Shown here: positions 9,334 through 19,158 of the stretch, piece after piece | Numbering within the stretch: position 1 is the stretch's first letter | Layout of the letters: every line of letters starts with the position of its first letter | Assembly: GCF_003173355.1 (NCBI RefSeq) | Contig: NZ_QGMY01000006.1 | Location: 1-64,000 of the forward strand | DNA from: Methanospirillum lacunae | GTDB taxonomy: Archaea > Halobacteriota > Methanomicrobia > Methanomicrobiales > Methanospirillaceae | Direction of reading: 5' to 3' | Length of the DNA stretch: 64,000 bases | The notes under the pieces: model-generated | The model's input: the letters and a program-made list of their open reading frames with translations, nothing else | Told to the model about the DNA's origin: nothing | Database searches by the model: none | Made by a program: the position numbers and the translations under genes

Positions 9334-10020
9334 ATGGGAATCAGCGAACGGAAAATGCGTGAAAAAGAGGTACGTAAAAAGGCAATATTCGATGCTGCAG
9401 AGAAACTCTTCTTTGCCCGACCATATGACGCCGTCTCGATGGATGATATTGCCGAGGCACTTGAACTCTCCAAGCCCACCATCTACCTCTATTTCCAGGA
9501 TAAAGAATCCCTCTATCTATCCATCGTTGAGCGTGGGTACCGGATTCTTGCAGATATGATGTACGAGTCAGTAAAAAATCTAGATAACGGCATTGAAAAG
9601 CTCGCTGCTATCGGGATGTCATACCATACCTTTGTCATAACATACCCGGATTACGACAGGGTGCTCAGTACGTATCGGTCCGGCAGGTTTGAGACTTTGG
9701 ATCAGGAAAAAAGCGAAGCACTCTGCTCAGTTCACAGGGTTTTACAGGAAATATCCACGCTGAACGATGATGCAATCCAGGCCGGGATTAAAGACGGGAC
9801 TATCCGGTCTGACATTGATCCGGTTGTTCTTTCCATCCTTCTTTCAACGTTTTCAACCAGTGTACACAACCTGAACTCCTGGGACATGAAGCGACTTGAA
9901 TCTCAGGGGTTTTCAAAAGAACAATTTGCTGATGAGTTCATTAACATGATGTACAACATGATGGAGAACCCGGATCACCTTGTCCAGCGACGTACCAATA
10001 GAAGAAAAACTGGGCGATAG
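9334..10020 (+). CDS. TetR/AcrR-family transcriptional regulator
   Basis: A 228-residue regulator with a basic N-terminus and the TetR helix-turn-helix at about residues 13-60: AIFDAAEKLFFARPYDAVSM, then DIAEALELSKPTIYLYF. The all-helical ligand-binding domain follows, and the tail is very basic (VQRRTNRRKTGR). It lies 109 bases downstream of the flavodoxin-like gene on the same strand, so regulation of that gene or of itself is plausible. It is not closely similar to the TetR protein at 6619-7245. Confidence 0.9.
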   Translation: MGISERKMREKEVRKKAIFDAAEKLFFARPYDAVSMDDIAEALELSKPTIYLYFQDKESLYLSIVERGYRILADMMYESVKNLDNGIEKLAAIGMSYHTFVITYPDYDRVLSTYRSGRFETLDQEKSEALCSVHRVLQEISTLNDDAIQAGIKDGTIRSDIDPVVLSILLSTFSTSVHNLNSWDMKRLESQGFSKEQFADEFINMMYNMMENPDHLVQRRTNRRKTGR

Positions 10021-10303
10021 GAGATGAATACATATATTCCGGTTGAATAATTGATAATCCAGTTTAAGGAACGGAAACAAACAACTTTTTTCTACATTCC
10101 GGATATTTTTGTTTGAAATGTGAGTGGAATTCTGAAATTATAATATTCGGACAATATTCGAAAACTATTTTGAATTATTTAGCATCAACCCAAAAATTTG
10201 CCCGGGTATGTGTATTGTGAAGATCTGGCGGCTTTTCGAAAATTTAAACATTTTCTGTTTTGTTTATTTTCAAGATTGATTGGATAATGACATTCCATTC
10301 AGA

Positions 10304-10846
10304 CTACTGATGTTGTTCATTGTTCAGAGAATACCTGAGTTCAACGATACCGGTCTGGTACTTCACAGTATCAATGAGGTCAAGGGAGATCTCTCTTGTG
10401 AGTTGACTATAAAGCGGGATGCCGTCATGCAAAATCACCGGAACGATAAACTGTCGTACTTCGTCTACCAGCCCTTCATCAATAAACCGGGAGATTATCT
10501 GCCCACCACCGACAATGAATATATCCAGGTCAGATTCTTTTTTAATGGTAGCAACAAGGTCTGATAGTGAATCGTGCCAGAACACAGTATCAATACCGGG
10601 AATCGTTTTAAGGACTCTTCGGGTGATGATATAATTCTTAACCGAAGTGAGTAATCGTTCAGGGTGAAGGAGAGATTGTTCATAGGTCCGTGCTCCCATG
10701 ATTGCGTTACCGACATTTTTCATAAACTCTGTATACCCGTAATCAACAGAATCACCTGAAAATTTGTCCAGCCAGGATATATCGTCATCACGTCGTGCAA
10801 TAAACCCATCCAGACTGGATGCGATGTATACAAGAACCTTACCCAT
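10304..10846 (-). CDS. Dihydrofolate reductase / RibD C-terminal-domain family protein
   Basis: A 180-residue protein of the DHFR/RibD superfamily: VLVYIASSLDGFIA at the N-terminus (the A-strand and DG loop), GNAIMGARTYEQ near residue 46 (NADPH-binding turn), and IFIVGGGQIISRFI near residue 109 (the second dinucleotide loop). Small stand-alone members reduce pterin or flavin-like substrates with NADPH; the actual substrate is unknown. Monocistronic, with the serpin gene downstream on the same strand about 125 bases away from its relevant ends. Confidence 0.85.
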   Translation of the reverse strand: MGKVLVYIASSLDGFIARRDDDISWLDKFSGDSVDYGYTEFMKNVGNAIMGARTYEQSLLHPERLLTSVKNYIITRRVLKTIPGIDTVFWHDSLSDLVATIKKESDLDIFIVGGGQIISRFIDEGLVDEVRQFIVPVILHDGIPLYSQLTREISLDLIDTVKYQTGIVELRYSLNNEQHQ

Positions 10847-10971
10847 ACTACTAAATTCAGATCATCTTACTTAAACATTAAGATAATCAGATAACGCCGG
10901 GGATATCATATATTGAGTTTGATATCAGGTACGGAATTATTCTCTCTGATATTTTTTCCATATTGTCATCT

Positions 10972-12300
10972 CTATTCTGAAAAATGATTGAGACCTGCTG
11001 GGATTTCCGGGGCCATTGTAGGCGTTTGGGTAAAATCGTCGGTGGATGGGACTGCTCCTGTCGGATCCATTACCTGCCCGATAAAAAGTATAATTCCAGA
11101 CTTATGATCACAGATCAAAAAAATGAATGGATGATCTACATTGAAAATGACAGAAGTTTCAGGAATATACTCTGCATTATATAAACCATTTAGAGAAGTT
11201 ACTGTAGTTGAAGCAGCTTCTGTACCTTCCTCATTTACCTCTATGAAGGCTTTGTGAATAATATTATCAATAAATATATCCTGTTTTCCGATCATTCCGG
11301 AAAAATCGGCATATCTTGTGAATGGTGTAACCATCCCCATCTTTTTCAATAAGTCTGGGAGTTGATATTCTGTTTCAATCCTGTATTTTGGGAAATAAAT
11401 TTTTACTTCTTTTGGCTCCATTGCATGAACAATTGAAGAAATATTTTCCATGGTCAGGAGATGTTCTGCAGCGAATATACTATCTCCTTTTGGGAGGAGA
11501 ATAAGCATTGACATCTGACTTTTATCCCCAGATACATAGGGGATATCAAGAACCTGTACATCCCCGGTGTCTGTGTATTGATATTTCGGTTTAGAATCTG
11601 TCCTTTCCATCATCTGAACTTTTACTCCTTTATGGGGTTCAATTCTAAAAACCTGTTCCACGCCTTTGTTAAACCGGGTTTCCCACGAACCTTTAAAATA
11701 TATGGAATTTGTGATGATAAGCCGGGTTGCTGGATTTACTGATGAAGAAGATAACAGATTTTGAATTTTATTCTCTGTTCGTGATGCGATCCATGTATTA
11801 ATGATATCTCGTGATTCTCCTGATTTGTTTGCAAAATCAAGGTTCATTATATTTGCACCGTAATATTGGTTTGATATAGTGAGATATTCGGGAAGGAATG
11901 GAAATCTCTGGTTTGCCCAGAGGCCGTTTGCCATATAGAGAGTTGATCCAGAACTATTGAGATCCATTCCAGTGTATCCTTCACGAAGAACGGTATCAGA
12001 AACAGGAAAATGAAAAATATCCCTGATTTCCTTTGCCGTTCTTCCTCTGGCACCTTCGTATGTCAGAGCTCCGGCAGAGGTAATGGTGTAAGGAGAAAAG
12101 AAGATATTTTTTCCGCTGTAACCGGGATTATGTGAAATATTCAGATATAATTCACATGCAAAACGATTGTTTGCATCCACTATACTTTGAGAGGATCCAA
12201 AGCCCGAATTATTATCCTCCATTACCGGCGATTCCGGAGAACTGATGCCACGTTTTTCTACAGTCTGAAGACAACAGGCGGTTGTGATACACAGCATCAT
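10972..12300 (-). CDS. Serpin-family protease inhibitor, exported
   Basis: A 442-residue protein with a full serpin domain. Visible hallmarks are NIFFSPYTITSAGALTYEGA near residue 62, the strand-3A region, and the C-terminal signature FNVDHPFIFLI. The hinge of the reactive-centre loop reads EEGTEAASTTV, with Thr at P14 and small residues at P12-P9, which is the pattern of inhibitory serpins. By counting, P1 falls near the Leu of SLNGLY, so chymotrypsin-like or elastase-like targets are plausible (inference). The hydrophobic reading continues upstream of this ATG without a normal start codon, so the signal peptide (MMLCITTACC, possible lipobox Cys) may be longer than shown. Likely protects surface proteins from proteases. 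Confidence 0.85.
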   Translation of the reverse strand: MMLCITTACCLQTVEKRGISSPESPVMEDNNSGFGSSQSIVDANNRFACELYLNISHNPGYSGKNIFFSPYTITSAGALTYEGARGRTAKEIRDIFHFPVSDTVLREGYTGMDLNSSGSTLYMANGLWANQRFPFLPEYLTISNQYYGANIMNLDFANKSGESRDIINTWIASRTENKIQNLLSSSSVNPATRLIITNSIYFKGSWETRFNKGVEQVFRIEPHKGVKVQMMERTDSKPKYQYTDTGDVQVLDIPYVSGDKSQMSMLILLPKGDSIFAAEHLLTMENISSIVHAMEPKEVKIYFPKYRIETEYQLPDLLKKMGMVTPFTRYADFSGMIGKQDIFIDNIIHKAFIEVNEEGTEAASTTVTSLNGLYNAEYIPETSVIFNVDHPFIFLICDHKSGIILFIGQVMDPTGAVPSTDDFTQTPTMAPEIPAGLNHFSE

Positions 12301-12407
12301 CAGAAGAAGAGAACAGTATAACCAGTTCGATGAAATGCCATATCAAGGATATAGTATCTGCCTGATACAAAGAGCTTCTTTAAAAAAAGGGTTCGGATTT
12401 AATTAAA

Positions 12408-14414
12408 TCAGGGGGTGACGATATTAAACCCTGGATCAAAAACATCAAGCATTGAAACGAACCGGTCAAATACATCAGCATCACCGGTAGTGGTCACATC
12501 TGCTGGAGTTACTGAAGGATCAAGAGCCAGTTGTTCAAGTGTTTTACGTGGCATCTCAACAGTGACATCTGCAGTTGGAGATGATGTATCCACCCAGTAT
12601 TCAAGAACTTCATTCTTTACCTGAATGAGTGCTTTATCACCGGTATCTGAAAGTTTCAGATTGATCTGGTAATCCTCATCCTTTGCTTTCTCTCCATTGA
12701 CCCGGACAGAGATATAATCCAGTAACTGGGATACAGACATAGCAGCCATAATATCTGGTGAAATGCCGCTTATCTCTTTGATTGGAGTGGTTCTTCTGAG
12801 ATCCTGTGCTCCGGAGAGGTATGCATTCCTGGCTGTTCCCGAAACTTCCTGGTATCCAAGCTGCTCAAGTGCTGCTGCCTCCATCTCCCTGGCCTTCATA
12901 TTTGTCGGATCAGCAAATACCAGATAATTTGCAATACTTGCTACCAGTTCATACTTACCGACATCATAATCCTGTTGCAGATGTCCCATTGCCGCATCTG
13001 CTCCTCCCATGTATTGAGTTATCTCTTCTGCATACTCTTCCGGAGGAAGACGATTGAGGTTTATGGGATTTGCATCATAAAATCCAAGATATTTCTGGTA
13101 TGTAGCCTTGACTCCCATATACATCTGACCATAAAATCCGTAGGTATACCAGAACTCCCTCAGTGAATCAGGAGGTTGGATCATGTTTGAGATCTCATCC
13201 ATGGTGTATCCCTTATTGATGAGATTCAGAGTTTGATCATTAACGTATTTGTACAAATCACGCTGGTTTTCAAGAATCTCTATAACTTTGTCGTTACCGA
13301 ATCGTGGCCAGTGATGAGAACTAAACATGACTTCAGCCTTATCACCATACAATTGTCTGACTTCATCGAGAGATCGTGCCCAGGCAAGTGAATCACGGAC
13401 CTGTGCTCCCCGAAGAGTGAGGAGATTATGAAAGGTTGCCGTACAATCTTCAGATACCAGAAGGGCATTCTTCTGTGGGAACCAGATATCAAGTTCAACC
13501 GGTGCCTCGGTATCTTCAGACAGATGGAACTCCATGTTCACTCCATCTATCGAAACCTTCTGCCCGGTGTGCGTAATATCCAGGGTCGGGGAAATAAGAG
13601 ATGCTGTTCCAACTGAGGGACTCTTTCCAAGACCTATGTCAATGTTTCCTTTGGCATCCTTGGGTAATTGTATTCCATACTGGTAGGTAGCCCTGCGTTG
13701 CATGGCATTTCCAGCATAGACATTCTCGCTTAAAGCGTGGTCCATGAAGTGTTCAGGAGCAATGATCTGGACATCCCCGTTTGCTACTTGTTCAGCAGAG
13801 ACAACTCCCTTTACTCCCTGGTAGTGGTCTGCGTGAGGATGCGAATAGATTACCGCTTTGACCGGATAGTGTCCGAGTGTTTTGTTCACCAGGTCCATTG
13901 CAGCTTTTGCGGTTTCGACTGAGATCATGGGATCAACGATAATCCAGCCGGTATTACCTTTGATAAAGCTCATTGATGTGACATCATATCCCCTGACCTG
14001 GTATATGTCGTCGGTTACATTGAACAACCCGTTAATGTTGTTGAGCATAAATTGCCGATAGAGTAACGGATTTATCGTATCCGGTCTGGTTCCATTGGCA
14101 ATGGCCTTGTATGCCTCCATATCCCATGCAGTTATACCGGGATAGGGAGACGGAATAATCAGGGGATTATCTGTTGCTACAAACCCTTTGTTTGCGAAGA
14201 TAAAATCCTCTTGATTGTTATTCCATGCAGGAGTGTTGTTTTTCTCTTCCTGAACGGCGATAGTGTATTTCGTTGCATCATTCCGATCATCAGCATATAC
14301 TGCCCCACATACAAGAATGAGACAGAATAATCCCATACAAACCCATTTGAATGTCATACGTGATATCGAAAAATTTAGCATCATTGAAGATAAATGAATC
14401 GAAATGTGCTCCAT
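12408..14414 (-). CDS. Exported alkylsulfatase (SdsA/BDS1-type metallo-beta-lactamase fold)
   Basis: A 668-residue protein with a signal peptide (hydrophobic core MGLFCLILVCGAVYA near residues 27-41). Started at the internal ATG at 14357 the signal would be more typical. The catalytic domain shows YSHPHADHYQGVKG near residue 190, the di-zinc HxHxDH motif, and SSHHWPRFGND near 366, both characteristic of secondary/primary alkylsulfatases. The C-terminal ~120 residues resemble the SCP2-like sterol-carrier domain of SdsA1. These enzymes release sulfate from long-chain alkyl sulfates such as detergents. An exported enzyme of this kind is unexpected in a methanogen and suggests transfer from bacteria. 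Confidence 0.9.
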   Translation of the reverse strand: MEHISIHLSSMMLNFSISRMTFKWVCMGLFCLILVCGAVYADDRNDATKYTIAVQEEKNNTPAWNNNQEDFIFANKGFVATDNPLIIPSPYPGITAWDMEAYKAIANGTRPDTINPLLYRQFMLNNINGLFNVTDDIYQVRGYDVTSMSFIKGNTGWIIVDPMISVETAKAAMDLVNKTLGHYPVKAVIYSHPHADHYQGVKGVVSAEQVANGDVQIIAPEHFMDHALSENVYAGNAMQRRATYQYGIQLPKDAKGNIDIGLGKSPSVGTASLISPTLDITHTGQKVSIDGVNMEFHLSEDTEAPVELDIWFPQKNALLVSEDCTATFHNLLTLRGAQVRDSLAWARSLDEVRQLYGDKAEVMFSSHHWPRFGNDKVIEILENQRDLYKYVNDQTLNLINKGYTMDEISNMIQPPDSLREFWYTYGFYGQMYMGVKATYQKYLGFYDANPINLNRLPPEEYAEEITQYMGGADAAMGHLQQDYDVGKYELVASIANYLVFADPTNMKAREMEAAALEQLGYQEVSGTARNAYLSGAQDLRRTTPIKEISGISPDIMAAMSVSQLLDYISVRVNGEKAKDEDYQINLKLSDTGDKALIQVKNEVLEYWVDTSSPTADVTVEMPRKTLEQLALDPSVTPADVTTTGDADVFDRFVSMLDVFDPGFNIVTP

Positions 14415-14647
14415 ATTATCGGTAGATTTCTATAAAATCCATAAAATTCTAATTTTGTATTCTGACACGATAAAACGTAAATGTGTTAGCTTACTATCAA
14501 TGCTGCCCACTGTATTTTTCTTTTTTTACTTTTTCAAAAGTGATAATTGTGTTTGTGCAGTTTAATGATGCAAAAGTGAAATTATTCTGCCCGGTTTTGA
14601 AAAACAATCAGTGATACCGTATTAACTAAATTACTGACGCTTCACTA
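14415..14647. other. Divergent intergenic region
   Basis: Lies between the divergently transcribed alkylsulfatase and RDD genes and should contain both promoters. T-rich around 14515-14540. Confidence 0.4.
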
Positions 14648-14660
14648 ACAAATATATATA
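14648..14660 (+). promoter_or_regulatory. TATA-like archaeal promoter for the RDD gene
   Basis: The sequence ACAAATATATATAG is a good archaeal TATA box. Transcription would start about 25 bases downstream, near 14680, after the first in-frame ATG (14670) and before the second (14694). This favours the second ATG as the start. Confidence 0.45.
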
Positions 14661-14693
14661 GATTGGGATATGTACAATGTGAATTGTGATTGT

Positions 14694-15233
14694 ATGGTAA
14701 ATTATTGCCCGACATGTGGAAAAGAGATTGAGTATAAAGAAGCCGAAATCTGTCCGAATTGCGGAGTGAGAATTCCAAATCAGGTCAGCACGGAGAGAGC
14801 ACCATATGCCGGATTTTTAATCAGATTAGTTGCTGCACTCATTGATTCTATAATAGTGTTTATCCCAGTCTGCATTATTGAATTTTTATTAACCAGTATG
14901 TTTTTTGTACATCATTTTGAAAGAGGGTTTCATCCACCCTTTTTCCCAATGGGAATACCCATGATTATTATTGGTATTATTATTGGGTGGATCTATTATG
15001 CAGTACAAGAAAGTTCAACCTACCAGGCAACTCTTGGAAAGAGAGCAGTGGGTGTGAAAGTTGTTAATGAGAGTTTTGAACAAATTACACTCAGTCAGGC
15101 AACGGTCAGATTCATTATAAAGGAGATTCCAATTCTCAACCTGATATCGTATATAGTTCTCATCGTTGATGAAAAGAAACAGGGGTTGCATGATAAGGCA
15201 GCACGGACATTTGTAGTATATCGAGAGAATTAA
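14694..15233 (+). CDS. RDD-family membrane protein with N-terminal zinc ribbon
   Basis: About 179 residues from the second ATG. The N-terminus YCPTCGKEI, then EICPNCGVRIP, is a classic zinc-ribbon pair. It is followed by the RDD domain: an AGFLIRLVAALIDSIIV start with the Arg and Asp residues that name the family, three hydrophobic segments (near residues 54-78, 90-110 and 135-155), and QATLGKRAVGVKV between them. RDD proteins are small multi-pass membrane proteins of poorly known function, some linked to ion transport. Zinc-ribbon fusions of this sort are common in methanogens. Monocistronic. Confidence 0.85.
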   Translation: MVNYCPTCGKEIEYKEAEICPNCGVRIPNQVSTERAPYAGFLIRLVAALIDSIIVFIPVCIIEFLLTSMFFVHHFERGFHPPFFPMGIPMIIIGIIIGWIYYAVQESSTYQATLGKRAVGVKVVNESFEQITLSQATVRFIIKEIPILNLISYIVLIVDEKKQGLHDKAARTFVVYREN

Positions 15234-15360
15234 CTGATTCAGGGGAATCTCCGGACTCCCTTATTTCATAGAATAACATATACCCAGAGTCATGTCAGAG
15301 TATATTCTGCAGACCGTGGGCAATAGAGTCATTTCAATAGTCCGGGTGGATAAATCCACT

Positions 15361-15510
15361 ATTCATTTTTTTTTGATCTCCACTTTTCAACCCTTACTGA
15401 AGATATCTCTGATCTTTTCAAGATAGTTAAATTCCTCAAGCCTCTGGAAAAATACCCGGCATTCTTTGGACATCTGTTTGAGTCCCGGTTCAAAATGATA
15501 GAGAGAATTT
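15361..15510 (-). pseudogene. Remnant of a RelE/ParE-type toxin gene
   Basis: On the minus strand the stretch from about 15505 down to 15391 reads EPGLKQMSKECRVFFQRLEE and continues to a stop. It aligns with residues 15-45 of the RelE-like toxin at 39883-40152 (EQGFKQIPKEYRLTIYQRLE). The N-terminal codons are out of frame and the C-terminal half, including the usual basic motif, is missing. The adjacent region has no antitoxin gene, so this is a dead fragment. A T-run at 15367-15374 may be a terminator for the upstream RDD gene. Confidence 0.55.
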
Positions 15511-15696
15511 GTCAACCCACCGAATCACATGATCATCGCCGGTGATAGGACTTTTTTGTTGATGGACACACCACCGGGTGGATACCCACACCCGCTTGCC
15601 GCCATACTCAACCCGCTCTCTCACATGATTATAGAGGTACAGATGACCAGAATCGTTTCATCTATTGAAAATCGTCATTATGCTTCAGGATAACAT
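15511..15696. other. Intergenic, upstream of methyltransferase
   Basis: Contains no gene that I can support. AGGA at 15686-15689 is placed as a ribosome-binding site for the GTG start at 15697. Confidence 0.35.
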
Positions 15697-16464
15697 GTGT
15701 ATATGCAGCCTGCCACCCAAGGAGCAGATCAAGAATGGTTTGAGAACGAATCCTTCTGGGAAGACCTCTATCCGGTATTATTTCCTGATGAACTGTTTGA
15801 ACAGGCTCAGGAAGAGATGGAGAAGATCCTGGATCTTATTGATCACCCTGTACACTCGGTTCTCGATCTCTGCTGTGGTCCGGGACGATTTGCAGGACTG
15901 TTAGCCAGAGAGGGATTTCAGGTAACCGGTGTCGATAAGTCTCCATTTCTTCTCGAAATAGCAAAGAGAGAATGTGCAGATACAGGAAATATCGAATGGG
16001 TTCTTTCTGATATGAGGGAGTTTGTCAGACAGGAGTCATATGATCTGGTCCTCAATCTCTACACTTCTTTTGGATATTTCAAAGATCCTGCAGACGATCT
16101 CCTGGTTCTGAAAAATATTGCCCAAAGTCTCCGGCCAGGTGGTTCGTTTGTCATTGAAGTGATGGGAAAAGAGGTTATTGCCAAGGAATTTGAAGAAATT
16201 ATGGCATCAAAGACTGAAGACGGCCTGTTTATCCAGTCTCATGAGATCCTGGAGAACTGGAACAGGATCAGGAACGAATGGACCCTTATCAGAGGCGGGA
16301 ATATCAGAACCTTCACGTTTGAACACAGTCTCTATGCGGCAAGTGACCTCATCAGACTCTGTGAAATGGCAGGGTTTTCAGATATACAGGTATTTGGTGA
16401 TTTTGATGGGAGACCCTATGATCATTGTGCTACGCTATTGATCATCACCGGGAGAAAAAGATAG
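15697..16464 (+). CDS. Class I SAM-dependent methyltransferase
   Basis: A 255-residue methyltransferase. The SAM-binding motif I reads VLDLCCGPGRFAGLLA near residue 54, the acidic strand-2 end GVDKSPFLL near 77, motif II with LVLNLYTSFGY near 117, and the LRPGGSFVIEV motif near 146. The type resembles cyclopropane/UbiE-like small-molecule methyltransferases; the DLCCGPGR version is common in archaea. A GTG at 15697 with an SD-like AGGA seven bases upstream is the probable start; an ATG at 15703 is the alternative. No operon partner is obvious. Confidence 0.85.
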   Translation: MYMQPATQGADQEWFENESFWEDLYPVLFPDELFEQAQEEMEKILDLIDHPVHSVLDLCCGPGRFAGLLAREGFQVTGVDKSPFLLEIAKRECADTGNIEWVLSDMREFVRQESYDLVLNLYTSFGYFKDPADDLLVLKNIAQSLRPGGSFVIEVMGKEVIAKEFEEIMASKTEDGLFIQSHEILENWNRIRNEWTLIRGGNIRTFTFEHSLYAASDLIRLCEMAGFSDIQVFGDFDGRPYDHCATLLIITGRKR

Positions 16465-16672
16465 AGGAGATCAGTCACAGGTTTACTCATCTGGTGGAAA
16501 GGCCCCCTCATTCAGAAAGTGAATAACAAATGGAGTATATAATCATCCGAAAACACCACATCACCTCTACCGGTTTAGTTCTCCCAAAATCCAAATATCT
16601 GCAACCAGAACCCGGGTATACCGGACCGGTTGAATACCATTATTATCCCAAACGATAATTCAAAAAAAGAAT

Positions 16673-17464
16673 ATGACGGAGATCCTCACTCAGGACAATA
16701 TCCCTCTCAGGTATGTCATCCAGGGAAGTGGGCCGACTATCGTCTTTGTCCTCGGATATGGGATGACACTGGACGAATGGCCGGGTCGAATGATATCAAC
16801 CCTTGCCACATCGTTCCGGGTTATTCTCTACAATCACCGGGGAGTTTCAGGGGTGATGAACCCGTCGGTAAAGTTCACTATCCCCCAGGGTGCTCGGGAT
16901 CTTTATGATCTGGTCTCCGAGCTGGCAGATGGTCCGGTTCATATTGTAGGCTATTCCATGGGAGGGATGATTGGGCTTGAATTTGCGATCCGGTACCCGG
17001 ATTTGCTGGACCACCTTGTTCTCATTAGTTCTGACTGTGGTGGATCAGAGTGTATCACCCGGGATGACAGGGTTACTGAAGAGATGGGAAAGGAACTCCC
17101 GGATATTGAGGCATATCTTGAACGGGCCGGTCGTCTCCTTTTGACCGAATCGTTCCGGAAAAAGCACCCTGATCCGATGAGCTGGTTTGTGGACCACGGC
17201 GAAGTAGCGGATCCACGATCTGTTATAGAGCAGTATGAGGCTTTTGAGACCTGGGAAGGAGTATATTCAAATCTCCATGAAATCAGGAAACCAGTTCTCG
17301 TGATTACTGGTGATCGGGATATTGTGACTCCGCCACAGAATGGAGCGATCATTGCTGATGCTATTCCGGGAGCAGAACTTGTCGTTGTCGAAGATGCAGG
17401 TCATGGGGTGATATTTCAGGAGCCGGTCAGGGTTGGTAATATAATCTCCCGGTTCCTTTCGTGA
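16673..17464 (+). CDS. Alpha/beta hydrolase
   Basis: A 263-residue alpha/beta-hydrolase. VFVLGYGMTLDEWPG near residue 24 is the oxyanion region, YNHRGVSG near 53 the conserved RG turn, GYSMGGMIGLEFA near 92 the nucleophile elbow (Ser), TGDRDIVTPPQNG near 212 the acid-bearing strand, and EDAGHGVIFQEP near 241 the catalytic His. All triad elements are present, so it should be active. Substrate unknown; esterase or haloperoxidase-like. It is not close in sequence to the two other hydrolases in this window. Confidence 0.85.
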   Translation: MTEILTQDNIPLRYVIQGSGPTIVFVLGYGMTLDEWPGRMISTLATSFRVILYNHRGVSGVMNPSVKFTIPQGARDLYDLVSELADGPVHIVGYSMGGMIGLEFAIRYPDLLDHLVLISSDCGGSECITRDDRVTEEMGKELPDIEAYLERAGRLLLTESFRKKHPDPMSWFVDHGEVADPRSVIEQYEAFETWEGVYSNLHEIRKPVLVITGDRDIVTPPQNGAIIADAIPGAELVVVEDAGHGVIFQEPVRVGNIISRFLS

Positions 17465-17934
17465 ACGGGCACGAATCGGGCTTATGTATCGTGCATGGCA
17501 TACTATTTTTGAATGATTGTAATGAAACGGAGCTCAATCTAACGTGTATTATTGAATTTCTATTCGGAATACAAGATACACATTCAAAACGTTTAGGCCA
17601 CTCCTGAAAATCTCAAAAATCCCGGAGTCTCTGTATACCTATTCATCATACTATTCTCAAATCTCACTGGATCACAAAAATTTCATGCCGATAACTCTTA
17701 TTTTTAAAATTATAAGAAATTAAACTGAAAGATCGAAGCCACAACGAGGAGATATAGGAGAGAATAACAAAAAATGATCTCCATTATTGACAATCTCATC
17801 TTCATCCTTGATATGTGTTCCAGATATTTTCTGCTTTTAACAGACCTGATTTATATTAGAAAACAAATTCTCACCTGTTTGAAAAGGGTATATGGGAGAT
17901 GCTCATTCCCTATCAGTTATGATAATACCTTATC
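17465..17934. other. Intergenic, no gene recognised
   Basis: 470 bases between two same-strand hydrolase genes. AT-rich towards the right. No frame, repeat or RNA structure that I can support. Confidence 0.4.
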
Positions 17935-18816
17935 ATGAGAATCTTCAGTATGGCAACACCCTCGTGGCTGAATATCGATGAGTATCCATTCGGGTCACAT
18001 TCTTTTCAGGTTCCTGCAGGACAGATGCATTATCTTGATGAAGGAAGAGGGAAATCAATTGTTTTTGTCCATGGCAATCCTTCATGGTCATTTCAGTTCA
18101 GAAATGTTATCAGGCAACTATCTCAAAAATATCGATGTATTGCCCCGGATTTTATAGGGTTTGGCCTGTCTGATAAACCGGGATTATGGACATACCTGCC
18201 ACGTGATCATGCTGAAAATCTCAATCTTTTATTGGAAAGTCTGGACCTTTCAGATATCACTCTGGTTGTAGGTGACTGGGGTGGACCAATAGGATTATCC
18301 TATGCCATTAATCATCCGGAAAAAGTCACGAATATTGTTATTACGAATACATGGATGTGGCCGGTTGATCAGGATCTCCATTTTATTCTGTTCAGTTCCT
18401 TTGTTGGTGGTCGTATTGGGAAGTGGCTGATTAAGTGGCGGAATTTTTTTGCTCAGGATATTGTACGGCATGCTTTCGGGGATAAAAGGAGATTGACAAA
18501 AGAGATTCACCGTCATTACCTGAAGCCGTTTGAAAAAAAGGGAGACAGAACCGGAACATGGGTGTTTCCCAGGGAGATTATCGGTTCAACTGAATGGCTG
18601 CGGTCGTTGTGGAACAATGTTAAGCGGCTCAAATCAAAGAAGGTTCTCATTGTCTGGGGGATGAAGGATATTGCATTCAGAGAAAAAGAACTGAACACAT
18701 GGTCATTAACGTTCCCAAACGCACGGATCGTACGATACCAGGATGCCGGCCATTTTATTGCAGAAGAGAAACCAGAAGAATTTGCCAGGGAGATAGAAGA
18801 ACTCATCGGAATGTAA
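17935..18816 (+). CDS. Haloalkane dehalogenase-like alpha/beta hydrolase
   Basis: A 293-residue protein (288 if started at MATPSWLNID, which looks more typical). VFVHGNPSWSFQFRNVI near residue 43 is the haloalkane dehalogenase oxyanion/Trp motif. VVGDWGGPIGLSYA near 103 has an Asp rather than Ser nucleophile in the GDWGG elbow, which is diagnostic of the haloalkane dehalogenase/epoxide hydrolase/fluoroacetate dehalogenase group. VWGMKDIAF near 240 and QDAGHFIAEEKP near 268 supply the acid and His. In cytosol it could hydrolyse halogenated alkanes or epoxides. Whether the halide-stabilising Trp pair is complete needs modelling. Confidence 0.85.
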   Translation: MRIFSMATPSWLNIDEYPFGSHSFQVPAGQMHYLDEGRGKSIVFVHGNPSWSFQFRNVIRQLSQKYRCIAPDFIGFGLSDKPGLWTYLPRDHAENLNLLLESLDLSDITLVVGDWGGPIGLSYAINHPEKVTNIVITNTWMWPVDQDLHFILFSSFVGGRIGKWLIKWRNFFAQDIVRHAFGDKRRLTKEIHRHYLKPFEKKGDRTGTWVFPREIIGSTEWLRSLWNNVKRLKSKKVLIVWGMKDIAFREKELNTWSLTFPNARIVRYQDAGHFIAEEKPEEFAREIEELIGM

Positions 18817-19017
18817 TACCGCAATTTATCCCCGAATTCTGCTTTAATTTCACGGAGGGATCGTTATCAGTTATTATTTGGAAATTAGCCTGGGCTCTGG
18901 TGTCCCTTGTCCCTTTTTTACGTACCAATTTCCTGAGGGAATAGACATCTCCTATGTAGTGATGAGGGTCACTCGAGTTGATGTTGGATGAGGAAATATC
19001 ACAGAATGTTTAAAAAA

Positions 19018-19158
19018 TTCAGAGGATGCGATATCCCATATACAATTGCAATTGGCGATGTTGAGCACCTGGTTTTTCCAGATAATATATGTGATGCAGT
19101 AGTTTTCATACACCTTCTTAGAATACTACCAAATCCATGGATACGCCGTCAAGTATGA
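19018..19158 (+). pseudogene. Fragment of a SAM methyltransferase gene
   Basis: A 46-codon frame reads IAIGDVEHLVFPDNICDAVV, then HLLRILPNPWIRR and a stop. It matches the motif II/III region of class I methyltransferases and is similar to residues about 105-140 of the intact gene just downstream (SGDAENPQFPDNSFDCVICR). Motif I is absent, and there is no start codon of its own with a plausible N-terminus. It is best read as a truncated relative of the 19587 gene. Confidence 0.6.
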
